This document shows, piece by piece, positions 8,688-17,115 of a stretch of 64,000 bases of DNA (positions are counted from its first letter, which is position 1; every line of letters begins with the position of its first letter). The stretch comes from Pseudoalteromonas luteoviolacea (lineage in GTDB: Bacteria > Pseudomonadota > Gammaproteobacteria > Enterobacterales > Alteromonadaceae), in NCBI RefSeq assembly GCF_018100925.1, contig NZ_JAGJEH010000008.1, forward strand, positions 310,001-374,000, given 5' to 3'. Position numbers and translations under genes: made by a program. The notes below the pieces were generated by a model. The model ran no database searches and was not told the DNA's origin. It worked only from the letters and a program-made list of their open reading frames with translations.

Positions 8688-9179
8688 ATGGAAATACACA
8701 CTAAAATCGCCGCTCTTGCGGCACAATTGGGCGCTATTCTAACGAATAAAAGCTTCGTGATCACTACCGCTGAATCTTGCACGGGTGGTGGAATTAGTTA
8801 TGCGCTCACAGATACACCTGGAAGCTCTGCCTATATCGATCGCTGCTTTGTGACTTATAGCAATGAAGCTAAGCATGAATTGTTGGGCGTATCACAACAA
8901 ACGCTAGTTGAGTATGGGGCTGTTAGTGAACAAACAGTTATAGAGATGGCGGCGGGGGCGAGAATAGCTGGTAACGCCGATGTCGCAATATCGGTATCGG
9001 GCATTGCTGGGCCGAGTGGCGGCAGTCAAGACAAACCAGTGGGTACTGTATGGTTTGCAGTAGATATACAGGAGAATACACATACATTTATCCAAGTATT
9101 TCCCGGAAGTCGAGCAGAAGTTAGATTGCAAGCCATTGAATTTATTTTAGAAAAAATAATTTCTTTAATAAAACAGTAA
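8688..9179 (+). CDS. pncC: Nicotinamide-nucleotide amidohydrolase PncC (CinA C-terminal-type protein)
   Basis: PncC deamidates nicotinamide mononucleotide to nicotinate mononucleotide in the pyridine-nucleotide salvage cycle. The 163-residue protein is the stand-alone C-terminal domain of CinA, with the signature [16 protein letters not shown] near residues 30-45, including the catalytic Ser, and [19 protein letters not shown]. The ATG at 8688 was chosen because TAAGG lies 8 bases upstream; the longer frame beginning at 8664 would overlap the mutS start codon. recA follows 65 bases later, the cinA-recA order common in gammaproteobacteria, but recA has its own promoter and LexA box. Confidence 0.92.
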   Translation: MEIHTKIAALAAQLGAILTNKSFVITTAESCTGGGISYALTDTPGSSAYIDRCFVTYSNEAKHELLGVSQQTLVEYGAVSEQTVIEMAAGARIAGNADVAISVSGIAGPSGGSQDKPVGTVWFAVDIQENTHTFIQVFPGSRAEVRLQAIEFILEKIISLIKQ

Positions 9180-9186
9180 AAGGCTC

Positions 9187-9214
9187 TTGATACTGTAATT
9201 CTATACAGTATACT
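9187..9214 (+). promoter_or_regulatory. recA promoter with LexA (SOS) box
   Basis: A -35 TTGATA (9187-9192), 16-base spacer and -10 TATACT (9209-9214) enclose a perfect SOS box CTGT-N8-ACAG at 9193-9208. The arrangement, with LexA site filling the spacer, is the same as in the well-known Escherichia coli recA promoter, so DNA-damage induction is very likely. Confidence 0.93.
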
Positions 9215-9244
9215 TGTTCGCATTACGCTAGATTGGAGAAACAG

Positions 9245-10294
9245 ATGAACGATAACAAACAAAAAGCATTAGATGCTGCATTGTCGCAAATTGAGCGTCA
9301 ATTTGGTAAAGGATCAATCATGAAGCTGGGTGATAGCCAAGCTTTAGACATCGAGTCAGTATCAACTGGTTCATTGGGACTGGATATTGCTTTGGGTATC
9401 GGCGGTCTGCCAACTGGTCGTATTGTTGAAATTTATGGACCTGAATCATCAGGTAAAACAACCTTAACACTGCAAACTATTGCACAAGCGCAAAAAATGG
9501 GTAAAACCTGTGCGTTCGTTGATGCAGAACACGCTCTTGACCCTGTATATGCAGAAAAACTGGGTGTTAATGTTGACGAATTATTGGTGTCTCAACCTGA
9601 TACTGGTGAGCAGGCACTAGAAATTTGTGACATGTTAGTGCGCTCAGGTGCAGTAGATGTGGTCGTCGTTGACTCGGTTGCAGCGCTAACACCAAAAGCA
9701 GAAATTGAAGGTGACATGGGTGATTCTCACGTTGGTCTTCAGGCTCGATTAATGTCACAAGCATTGCGTAAGTTGACTGGTAACATTAAGCGTTCAAACA
9801 CACTTTGTATCTTCATCAACCAAATCCGTATGAAAATTGGTGTGATGTTTGGTAACCCTGAAACAACCACTGGTGGTAACGCACTTAAATTCTATGCATC
9901 AGTACGTTTAGATATCCGCCGTATCGGCTCTGTGAAGGAAGGCGATGAGGTTGTAGGTAACGAAACGCGTGTTAAGGTTGTAAAAAACAAGGTTGCACCG
10001 CCATTTAAGCAAGCAGAGTTCATCATCATGTATGGTGAAGGCTCTTCAAAGCAAGGTGAATTGATTGATCTTGGTGTTAAGCACAAGTTAGTTGACAAAG
10101 CAGGTGCTTGGTTTAGCTACAATGGCAATAAGATTGGCCAAGGTAAAGCTAACTCAATTAAGTTCTTAAAAGAAAACGTAGCGATTGCTGACGAGATTGA
10201 AGGCAAGTTACGTGAAATGTTGCTACTTCAAGCGACAATTAAAGATGAAGAAGGCGAAGATAAAGGCCTTGCAGACCTAGAAGATCAGCTATAA
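9245..10294 (+). CDS. recA: Recombinase RecA
   Basis: RecA forms filaments on single-stranded DNA, drives strand exchange and triggers LexA cleavage. The 349-residue protein has Walker [10 protein letters not shown] (about residues 66-74), Walker B with [10 protein letters not shown], loop L1/L2 regions including [20 protein letters not shown], and the acidic C-terminal tail ([16 protein letters not shown]). The ATG at 9245 has GGAGA 5 bases upstream and gives the standard [13 protein letters not shown] start; an in-frame TTG four codons earlier overlaps that ribosome site and is less likely. No recX gene follows: a terminator and the convergent trmL come next. Confidence 0.98.
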   Translation: MNDNKQKALDAALSQIERQFGKGSIMKLGDSQALDIESVSTGSLGLDIALGIGGLPTGRIVEIYGPESSGKTTLTLQTIAQAQKMGKTCAFVDAEHALDPVYAEKLGVNVDELLVSQPDTGEQALEICDMLVRSGAVDVVVVDSVAALTPKAEIEGDMGDSHVGLQARLMSQALRKLTGNIKRSNTLCIFINQIRMKIGVMFGNPETTTGGNALKFYASVRLDIRRIGSVKEGDEVVGNETRVKVVKNKVAPPFKQAEFIIMYGEGSSKQGELIDLGVKHKLVDKAGAWFSYNGNKIGQGKANSIKFLKENVAIADEIEGKLREMLLLQATIKDEEGEDKGLADLEDQL

Positions 10295-10323
10295 CACTTC
10301 CTATCTAGCGCATTTTCTAGAGT

Positions 10324-10349
10324 AAAAAGCCGCTTTTAAGCGGCTTTTT
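10324..10349. terminator. Bidirectional terminator between recA and trmL
   Basis: A perfect inverted repeat AAAAAGCCGCTT / AAGCGGCTTTTT, with T-runs on either strand, lies 30 bases after recA and 52 bases after the end of the convergent trmL. Confidence 0.92.
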
Positions 10350-10401
10350 CGATCCTCGGTGTTTGTCTATGTTAAACACTGATAAGTCTTTGCTTGCTAG
10401 G

Positions 10402-10866
10402 TTACACTGCGCCGTCAAAGTCGAATTGTCGCCAAGATTCATAGACAAAAACAGATACAGCGTTGGATAAATTCATGCTGCGGCTATCTGGCTTCATTGG
10501 AATTCTGAGCCTTTGTTCTTCAGGTAGCGAAAAGATAATTTCCTCAGGCAATCCTCGTGTTTCAGGACCGAATAGTAAGGTATCGCCAGCTTGGTATTTT
10601 GGTGCGTGATGGTATGCTTTACCTTTTGTCGTACAGGCAAAAACGCGCTTTGGTTTGCGTTGCTCCAAATAAGCTTCGTACGACGGGTAGCGTTTTACTT
10701 CACTGAATTCATGGTAATCCAGTCCTGCGCGTCTTACTCGTTTGTCGTCCCAATCAAATCCCAGCGGCTCAATTAAATGTAATGAGTAGCCTGTATTGGC
10801 ACATAAACGAATGATATTACCCGTATTTGGTGGGATCTCAGGTTGATATAAAACGATGTCTAACAT
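10402..10866 (-). CDS. trmL: tRNA (cytidine/uridine-34 2'-O)-methyltransferase TrmL
   Basis: TrmL methylates the ribose of the wobble base in tRNA-Leu isoacceptors, using S-adenosylmethionine. The 154-residue protein has the SPOUT fold motifs in order: [19 protein letters not shown] (residues 8-26), [10 protein letters not shown] and [19 protein letters not shown], which form the trefoil knot. Length equals the usual for the family. It is a single gene facing recA. Its tRNA-Leu substrates are of interest because the window also holds five tRNA-Leu genes, though the known targets are Leu-CAA and Leu-TAA rather than Leu-TAG. Confidence 0.94.
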   Translation of the reverse strand: MLDIVLYQPEIPPNTGNIIRLCANTGYSLHLIEPLGFDWDDKRVRRAGLDYHEFSEVKRYPSYEAYLEQRKPKRVFACTTKGKAYHHAPKYQAGDTLLFGPETRGLPEEIIFSLPEEQRLRIPMKPDSRSMNLSNAVSVFVYESWRQFDFDGAV

Positions 10867-11128
10867 GATTAACCTCTAACTCAATTTGAGCGCAGTATAG
10901 CTTATTGGACGTTGAGCAACTAGGAAATAAAGCCAGTTGTATGAAGCGTTATATTTTGGAGGTCATCAAATATATAGCATAGTCTGTATGTTTGCAGTGT
11001 GGTTGCTATTTACCAAAGAGGAGCACTAAATATAGGTAAATCAATGTTTTTTTGATGCAAAGTTTCTATCTAGCGATTAAATTATCGTATGATGAGAAGG
11101 TGGTCTTCTGCGTTATTAAGGGGGAAGT

Positions 11129-12025
11129 GTGGCGCAAAACTATGATGCATTAGTACGTTTTTCCAGCATTTTTACCATTGTAATGGCTGGTGTAATGATT
11201 GCTGCAAAAGCTTGGGCGTGGTTGTCTTCGGGCAGCGCAGCCATGTTGGGCTCTTTGACAGACTCGATGTTGGATGTGACGGCATCACTGATGAGCTTTT
11301 TTGTTTTAAGCTATGCGCTTCGTCCTGCGGATGACGATCATAGATTTGGCCACGGCAAAGCCGAGGCGCTGGCCGGGCTTGGTCAGGCGGCATTTATTTC
11401 CGGCTCAGCATGTTTGCTTGCTTTTCATGGGGTAGAGCGCCTATTTAACCCCGTTGATATCAATCAAAGCTTGTTGGGTGTGTGGGTAAGTTTGTTTGCT
11501 ATTATGTGCACTTTGTTGGTGGTTGTCGTTCAACATCAAGTGGTCAAACGGACACAATCGCTCGCCATTAAAGCAGATTCAATGCATTACAAAGGGGATA
11601 TTCTTCTCAACATTGCGGTGTTGATCGCTATGATGCTCAGCCATTATCACATCGGTTGGGCTGATCCTGTATTTGCAATTGGTGTCGCGATATATTTACT
11701 GTATAACTGCTGGGGGATTGCGCGTGAAAGTGCTGATCATCTTATGGATAAAGAGCTCCCTGAAAGTGAAAAGGCAGACATTATTGCCATCGCCAACTCC
11801 CACGCGGCAGTATATGGCGTTCATAATCTAAGAACGCGGCAAAGTGGTAAAGTAAAGTTTGTACAACTCCATCTTGAACTTGACGATGATATGCCGTTAA
11901 TGGAAGCGCATCAAATCGCTGACGAAATTGTTGCTCGGATCCAAGCTAATAGCGAAGGCGAAATAGACGTGTTGGTACATCAAGACCCTGTTTCTTTGAG
12001 TGTGACTGACTCGGCAAACTCATAA
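11129..12025 (+). CDS. fieF: Cation efflux protein FieF (CDF family)
   Basis: FieF exports divalent metals (iron, zinc) from the cytoplasm in exchange for protons. The 298-residue protein has six predicted membrane helices; the metal-binding DSMLD motif in helix 2 (about residues 45-49), the HRFGHGKAEALAGL loop, a second acidic/His site (KADSMHYKGD) in helix 5, and a cytoplasmic C-terminal domain with metal-binding His residues. The start is GTG, preceded by AAGGGGGAAG. The end overlaps the convergent hydrolase gene by 46 bases. Metal specificity cannot be read from the sequence alone. Confidence 0.92.
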   Translation: MAQNYDALVRFSSIFTIVMAGVMIAAKAWAWLSSGSAAMLGSLTDSMLDVTASLMSFFVLSYALRPADDDHRFGHGKAEALAGLGQAAFISGSACLLAFHGVERLFNPVDINQSLLGVWVSLFAIMCTLLVVVVQHQVVKRTQSLAIKADSMHYKGDILLNIAVLIAMMLSHYHIGWADPVFAIGVAIYLLYNCWGIARESADHLMDKELPESEKADIIAIANSHAAVYGVHNLRTRQSGKVKFVQLHLELDDDMPLMEAHQIADEIVARIQANSEGEIDVLVHQDPVSLSVTDSANS

Positions 12026-12936
12026 CATTGGGTTAAAACAGCCTGACGGATCGCATCTATTTCACACAGGAGTTCATGTTTACCCGGATAAGTTTTTACG
12101 AAACACTGCTCTTGCCGTGCTGCAAAGCGGCTATGTGCATCACTATTTACAATGCTGTCATGCTCTGCGCTGGCGATGCTAATTGGGATTGATATTTGTT
12201 GTTTGTTAGTGTTTGCTGTTTCCGCCAGTGCAGCATAAAGCCAACCAAAGCTCACCCCCCCCAATTGCAATACATTGCAGGTATCATACAGTGATCTAAA
12301 TTGTTGATATCGTACGCTGCAGCCTGTGAGTTCATTGTCAGAAAAAGGCTTTGACTGGTAAGGTTGTTGGCCAATAGCAAACTGTTGAGATTGGCCAAGT
12401 TTACAAGCAGCATTGGCCACCCACTTTGCAAACCATACCGGATAGGGTGCTGTATTGATTGCAAACATTGGTGCAGATAAAAATGCGCCTTTGGCGGTCG
12501 TGTTTGGTGTATGAGCAAGATAATTTCGTACAATAGCGCCACCCATGGAGTGGGCTAAAAATAGCCAATTGTTGGTATAGGGGAGTACTTGTTTAGAAAT
12601 GATTTGCTCGAGCACTTCTCTATATTGTTTAAAATGATCTATATGGCCTATCTGTCGATTCGCGAGTAATCGGGATGAGAACCCTTGGCCAGGGTGGTCA
12701 AAGGTGACGACCCCAATATTATTATTGCCAAGCTCCCACAGCAGTTCTTTATATTTGTAGGCACTTTCGATGCGACCGTTTACCAACAGTAAGGTGTATT
12801 TTGCGTGTTTAGGAATTTGACGTAGATAAAATATCTCGCCAAATGGGGTCGTTATATTCCCTTTGGTGCATGATTGCCAATGTTGTTCAATGGCTGATTG
12901 ATTGTCGATAAGTGAAGTACTGTGACTATAAAACAT
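11980..12936 (-). CDS. Alpha/beta hydrolase, lysophospholipase L2-like (PldB-like)
   Basis: A 318-residue alpha/beta-hydrolase with the nucleophile elbow HSMGG (near residue 132), DHPGQGFSSR before it, a probable acid in SIASAEHDSIV and a catalytic His in YPGKHELLCEID, the PldB/monoacylglycerol-lipase arrangement. No signal peptide is seen, so it probably acts on lysophospholipids or monoacylglycerols in the cytoplasm or at the inner membrane. Its ATG overlaps the TAA of the upstream sensor kinase by one base (TAATG), so translation is coupled and the gene is the third member of the cpxR-cpxA-like operon. Its 3' end overlaps fieF by 46 bases. The substrate is inferred. Confidence 0.8.
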   Translation of the reverse strand: MFYSHSTSLIDNQSAIEQHWQSCTKGNITTPFGEIFYLRQIPKHAKYTLLLVNGRIESAYKYKELLWELGNNNIGVVTFDHPGQGFSSRLLANRQIGHIDHFKQYREVLEQIISKQVLPYTNNWLFLAHSMGGAIVRNYLAHTPNTTAKGAFLSAPMFAINTAPYPVWFAKWVANAACKLGQSQQFAIGQQPYQSKPFSDNELTGCSVRYQQFRSLYDTCNVLQLGGVSFGWLYAALAETANTNKQQISIPISIASAEHDSIVNSDAHSRFAARQEQCFVKTYPGKHELLCEIDAIRQAVLTQCYEFAESVTLKETGS

Positions 12937-14306
12937 TAGGGTTGCTGCAATGGAATTGTTAAGGTCACACTCAGACCTTGCTGATTTTTAAACTCAATAT
13001 GACCATGATGCACTTTTATCGCATGTTGTGCAATTGCCAAGCCCAGTCCAAATCCACCCATTTTACTGCTATCAGGTGTTCTCGATTGAGAGGCTCGATA
13101 AAAAGGGATACACAACTTATCTAGCATTTCGTCACTGACACCGGGACCATCATCACAGACATGGATTACCAAATTTTGCTCTTGAATATGGCAGATAATA
13201 CTTACTTTAGAAGTTGCGTATTTTAATGCGTTGCGAATAATGTTCTCTATCGCCCGATTGAGTAAAATGGCATCGCCATGTATTACCACTTCTGGTAATT
13301 CATTGGTGCTCAATAGCTTGCTGAGTTGTTGGCTTTCAAACTCGGCATCGTTAATGATGGGAGTCAGCAAATCAAAAAGAGAGATAGGGTGAGGTTCAAA
13401 ATGATTGTTCCCTGATTCCAGCTTGGAGAGTTGCAAAATATCACTTAGCATATGCTCTAACAGTTGAGACTCTTTTTCTATTCGCTGTAGGTAACAGTCA
13501 AGATCGCCGCTCGCTTTGCCCGCAGCAATACCTGTTGCCATTTGCAAGCGGGTGAGCGGAGAGCGAAGTTCATGTGAAATATCTGCGAGTAAACGTTTTT
13601 GGCTGAGCACTTGGGATTCAAGCTGTGACGCCATCGTATCGAAGTCCTTTCCCAATTGCCCCAGCTCATCTTGGCGACGGATATCTACGTTAGCACGTGC
13701 ATCAAGTTTTCCATGAGCAAGTTTTGCGGCGGCCAATTGTAGTTGCCGGATAGGTTTGAGTAGCCCTCTGGCAAACCAATAACTGAGTAACATACTCGCT
13801 AGTAACAATACCAAGAGCTTCAACCATTGTGGCATTAGCCGGACTTTCAAAAATAGGTCACCTTCACGATTGTCTAGCACCATAAATAGCTGGAACTCGT
13901 CACCACGAAGTTGAACTTTTAATGGGCCATATGCGCGAAACTTCTCGGTATTGATGACCTTGGGCTCACCATCAATCGCAAAGTTTAAAAGTGCTAAGTC
14001 ATACTCATACAAGGTTTGTGTACTGACAAGGCTTTTCTCTGCCTCACGGTGTTTTAAGTAAACTTTGGCACGCCTCGCATGTCGCCGATTGGAGATTACA
14101 TGTTCAATTGATTTTTCTGGCGCTCGCTCAATATGTCGCTTAAGTGACTTTTTAAGGTGGAATAAGTTTTTTAGCATTGGTGGTGAAATATCTTTTGTCG
14201 CCAGCATGTCTGGCTGTAACAAACTGATGCTGATCAGCAGCAAAATTGTGCACAGGACAGTCAGCCAGAACCAAAAAAATACTTTAATTGCTAAAAACTT
14301 TTTCAT
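12936..14306 (-). CDS. cpxA: Envelope-stress sensor histidine kinase, CpxA-like
   Basis: A 456-residue inner-membrane histidine kinase. It has a membrane helix at residues 8-30, a periplasmic sensor region, a second helix at about 161-180, a HAMP domain (LKPIRQLQLAAAKLAHG), the phospho-acceptor H-box ADISHELRSPLTRLQ with His245, the N-box (ENIIRNALKY), and ATP-binding boxes CDDGPGVSDE and GGFGLGLAIA. Order, length and neighbours match CpxA, which senses misfolded envelope proteins and phosphorylates CpxR. The gene begins one base after the response-regulator stop codon and overlaps the hydrolase start by one base. Orthology to CpxA rests on the divergent cpxP-like gene and the CpxR box. Confidence 0.86.
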   Translation of the reverse strand: MKKFLAIKVFFWFWLTVLCTILLLISISLLQPDMLATKDISPPMLKNLFHLKKSLKRHIERAPEKSIEHVISNRRHARRAKVYLKHREAEKSLVSTQTLYEYDLALLNFAIDGEPKVINTEKFRAYGPLKVQLRGDEFQLFMVLDNREGDLFLKVRLMPQWLKLLVLLLASMLLSYWFARGLLKPIRQLQLAAAKLAHGKLDARANVDIRRQDELGQLGKDFDTMASQLESQVLSQKRLLADISHELRSPLTRLQMATGIAAGKASGDLDCYLQRIEKESQLLEHMLSDILQLSKLESGNNHFEPHPISLFDLLTPIINDAEFESQQLSKLLSTNELPEVVIHGDAILLNRAIENIIRNALKYATSKVSIICHIQEQNLVIHVCDDGPGVSDEMLDKLCIPFYRASQSRTPDSSKMGGFGLGLAIAQHAIKVHHGHIEFKNQQGLSVTLTIPLQQP

Positions 14307-14307
14307 A

Positions 14308-14994
14308 TTAAGCCGTTAAAAAAATATACCCAGATCCACGTAAGGTCTTAATAAATGTATGACTACTGTGTTGAGCCAGTTTTTTACGTACATTGCTGAC
14401 GTGCATATCAACGGAGCGATCGTATGCAACCAATGGACGCCCGAGAACACTTTGACATAGAGTTTGTTTACTGACGACTTCCCCGGCAGCTTTCATCAAC
14501 TGGTATAACACTTCGTACTCTGTTCCCGTAAGCGAAATAGGATGGTTGTTTAAACAGACCGTTCTTGAAGCCATATCCAATATTAGGCCATGTATTTCTA
14601 GTTGAAGATGTGAATTGTTTTGTGTGAGGTGCGCGACGCGGCGAGTGATGGCTTTGATCCTAGCGAGTAACTCTCTGTGATTGAAGGGCTTAGGTATATA
14701 ATCATCGGCTCCTAGTTCAAGGCCAAAGATACGGTCAAAATCATCGCCTTTTGCAGTCAACATTATCACTGGCGTCATCTTTTGTGCTCTTAGCGCTTTA
14801 AGTACTTCAAAACCATCTTTTTTGGGCATCATTACGTCTAACAGTATGACTGCATATTCATTTGTTAACGCACTTTGTAGACCCTGTTCCCCATCATATT
14901 TGCACTCGACGGTGAATTGCTCTCCCTCTAGGTATTCGGATAGCAGTTCACAAAGCGATTGGTCATCATCGATGATCAGGACAGAAGTACTCAT
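14308..14994 (-). CDS. cpxR: Response regulator, CpxR-like (OmpR family)
   Basis: A 228-residue OmpR-type regulator: receiver domain with acidic pocket DDD (residues 9-11), phospho-acceptor Asp53 in LLDVMMPKKDG and the conserved Lys in IPKPFNHRELLARI, then a winged-helix DNA-binding domain ending in TLRGSGYIF. CpxR activates envelope-folding and protease genes. A perfect CpxR box lies 64-78 bases upstream, between this gene and the divergent cpxP-like gene, consistent with self-activation. The kinase gene starts immediately downstream. Confidence 0.88.
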   Translation of the reverse strand: MSTSVLIIDDDQSLCELLSEYLEGEQFTVECKYDGEQGLQSALTNEYAVILLDVMMPKKDGFEVLKALRAQKMTPVIMLTAKGDDFDRIFGLELGADDYIPKPFNHRELLARIKAITRRVAHLTQNNSHLQLEIHGLILDMASRTVCLNNHPISLTGTEYEVLYQLMKAAGEVVSKQTLCQSVLGRPLVAYDRSVDMHVSNVRKKLAQHSSHTFIKTLRGSGYIFLTA

Positions 14995-15296
14995 AAATCT
15001 TTTTAACCTATTGTTGGAGTATTCATTTTACTTAACTATAAAAGGCTTCGAATTGAATTTACACTTCTTTACTCATCATGACGGTAAATTGTCAGGTTTA
15101 ATATTGTTTGCACATTTTTAAGGAAAATAACGGAGGTGAGAAGTCTTGTTAATTACTTTTGACAAAACTTTACGTAGGCTTGACGTTGCTTTTCTTTCGG
15201 CTTGCTAAAGTAAACCCTGTCGTTAAACAGGACGCTCTCAATTAAAAGGAGTAAGAGCGACTTATCGCATACCAGCAATCAACCGGAGATACTTTG
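14995..15296. other. Divergent control region between cpxR and the cpxP-like gene
   Basis: This 302-bp non-coding stretch holds the CpxR box at 15058-15072 and, nearer the plus-strand gene, several TTGAC-like elements, but I could not assign a convincing -35/-10 pair. No other gene is visible in it. Confidence 0.6.
15058..15072 (-). promoter_or_regulatory. CpxR box
   Basis: Read on the minus strand this is GTAAA-GAAGT-GTAAA, a perfect match to the CpxR consensus GTAAA-N5-GTAAA. It lies 64 bases before the response-regulator start and 225 bases before the divergent cpxP-like start, so it could serve both. Confidence 0.82.
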
Positions 15297-15785
15297 ATGA
15301 ATAAATTAGCCAGCCTATTACTAGCCAGTTGTATGAGTGTGGGTATGATCCCACTGAGTGCTTTAGCAGGTGACGCAAACGGTCATGAGCTTAAAGCAAA
15401 ACATCACCATATGAAGCCGTTTGCACATTTAGAAAAGCGACTATTGTCGGAAAAAGCCATACGTCACCTTGCATTGACGCAAGAGCAGCAAACAAAATTA
15501 AAGACAGTTTTTACTACTTATAAAGCGCAGCTAGAAGATTTAAAAGAGTCTTACCCAGAGAAACCGCGGCAAGCATTTAAGTCAATCATCGAAGCTGAAA
15601 CTTTTGATAAAGCACAGGCTCAGTTGTTGCTAGAAACACACTCACCAAAAAAACAGGCATTTATGCTGACTATGCTGGAAGCGAAGCATGCTATCCATCA
15701 TATTCTCACAGAGGAGCAGCGCGACAAAATTGCGAAAAGAAAACGTAAATTCCTTGCCAGAATGCATCACAAAAACGATCAGTAA
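15297..15785 (+). CDS. cpxP: Periplasmic CpxP/Spy-family protein
   Basis: CpxP and Spy are small helical periplasmic chaperones; CpxP also inhibits CpxA. The 162-residue precursor has a signal peptide (cleavage after SALAG) and two copies of the family LTxxQ motif: LTQEQQTKL and LTEEQRDKI, about 80 residues apart, in a Lys/His-rich helical protein. A His-rich segment (KHHHMK) follows the signal peptide. The ATG at 15297 is preferred over the adjacent TTG because CCGGAGA lies 8 bases upstream. It is transcribed away from the cpxRA-like operon, as in enterics. Confidence 0.83.
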   Translation: MNKLASLLLASCMSVGMIPLSALAGDANGHELKAKHHHMKPFAHLEKRLLSEKAIRHLALTQEQQTKLKTVFTTYKAQLEDLKESYPEKPRQAFKSIIEAETFDKAQAQLLLETHSPKKQAFMLTMLEAKHAIHHILTEEQRDKIAKRKRKFLARMHHKNDQ

Positions 15786-15791
15786 AGCCTA

Positions 15792-15823
15792 TTTTTGGCC
15801 GAACACAGCTGTTCGGCCAAACT
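15792..15823. terminator. Hairpin between the cpxP-like and PAS genes
   Basis: A perfect 12-bp stem TTTGGCCGAACA / TGTTCGGCCAAA with loop CAGC lies between the two convergent stop codons. T-runs on either side are short, but position and stability suggest a bidirectional terminator. Confidence 0.7.
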
Positions 15824-15824
15824 C

Positions 15825-16898
15825 TTATTTAAGAAACAATAGCAGTTGGTTCCCAGCTGCGATGGTATTGTTTTCACCTTCGAAGATATTGCTCGTATTT
15901 TTGCTAATTACGGCTCCATCCAACCACTCGTAAACTTCTTTGTTGAAGGTAACCAACATTTCAACAGGAAAGTCATAGTCAGTTGGAAGTACCATTAGTA
16001 CATTGGCAACTTCATCTATGATCAGCGCACCATCGTTAAACTCGACGCAAAAGTACAGGTTGTTCGCGACTTCCTTAAACCCGTTGGCAATGTGCTCTAG
16101 GCGCTCTTTGCTTTTTCCTTGGGATTGCAATAATCCAAGCTCAACGTCCACTTCTTGAATAGATTCGACCAGTGAAGAAACGTCTTCGTCCTCAATGGGG
16201 TTTTCGCGCCAAAAATCATCTGCACTGAGTACGCCTTTGTCTACCTTGTGTCCCAAAGCCCCCATTTCATCTGGGGAAAAGTCGAAAAAGGCATCTTCAA
16301 ATAAGTCTGCATTTTCGTCAGTTCTCAGCCCACCTGCATAAATTTTTTGATTGTCTTTCAATGATTCTAAGACGTCTTTGCTCTGCGCGTCTTTGTCTTT
16401 TTTGGTGGTTGAAAGGTAAAAATCTTTAAAGCTCTCATTACTTTTCTTAACTTGCTTCGCTAGGCGGTGGAAGTTGCTTAAATCCTTTTGCATTGAGATG
16501 TAATGAGTGACGTCACCCTGCTCATTTTTAATTTCAGAAATATTCCACTCCACAGGGTACATGCTGCCATCTTTGCGGTAATTAATAGATGCGCCATAAA
16601 AAAAACCTTTTTCTTGTAATGCGGGAGTGAGTTTATCTATTACCCGTCGATTACTTTTTGGCCCTTGTAGTATTCGAGGGGATGTTCCTACCAACTCGGC
16701 CAGTTCGTATCCGGTATGGCGACAAAATACAGGGTTTGCATAAATGATCCGATAACCTGCACTTGGATCTGCATCGGTAATCACTATTGCGTGATGAGAA
16801 TGCATTAGGATTTGTTTTAACAACTCCAATGGAGAGCATTCGTTAAGCATTTGACTAAAAAACAGCATTTCTTCCATGTTTTTGGATTGGTGTGGCAT
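15825..16898 (-). CDS. LOV-like PAS domain protein with uncharacterised C-terminal domain
   Basis: A 357-residue protein. Residues about 26-125 form a PAS/PAC domain close to the LOV subgroup: ANPVFCRHTGY, GTSPRILQGPKSNRRVI, NYRKDGSMYPVEWNISEI. In true LOV photoreceptors the core is NCRFLQ; here the photo-reactive Cys is replaced (SPRILQ), so blue-light adduct chemistry is not expected. The rest is acidic, with a coiled segment and a C-terminal part I do not recognise; no kinase, GGDEF or EAL domain is present. The ATG at 16898 was chosen for the AAAGG 7 bases upstream; an upstream frame to 16982 lacks one. Function unknown; a flavin or ligand sensor acting through protein contacts is possible. 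Confidence 0.72.
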   Translation of the reverse strand: MPHQSKNMEEMLFFSQMLNECSPLELLKQILMHSHHAIVITDADPSAGYRIIYANPVFCRHTGYELAELVGTSPRILQGPKSNRRVIDKLTPALQEKGFFYGASINYRKDGSMYPVEWNISEIKNEQGDVTHYISMQKDLSNFHRLAKQVKKSNESFKDFYLSTTKKDKDAQSKDVLESLKDNQKIYAGGLRTDENADLFEDAFFDFSPDEMGALGHKVDKGVLSADDFWRENPIEDEDVSSLVESIQEVDVELGLLQSQGKSKERLEHIANGFKEVANNLYFCVEFNDGALIIDEVANVLMVLPTDYDFPVEMLVTFNKEVYEWLDGAVISKNTSNIFEGENNTIAAGNQLLLFLK

Positions 16899-17115
16899 GA
16901 GCAGGCCTTTATGTGGCTGTACAGTTGGATCTAAGTATTGTCTGGAACAGTCAAAAAGCCAAAAAATAGCAGAAAAACGCACAAAGTTACCCCTCTTCGA
17001 TAGAAGAAGGGCAACAGCAATAGAGATTTAATTTTTGACAAATCTTGAAAGTAAAGAGGAACTACGAGACCATGGAATGCCGGGCTTTCAAGGTTTTGTC
17101 TTGCTATCGTCTATA

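Noticed and set aside
16651-16898. Photoactive LOV domain in the PAS protein
   Set aside because: The essential photo-reactive Cys of NCRFLQ is replaced (SPRILQ), so blue-light chemistry is not supported.
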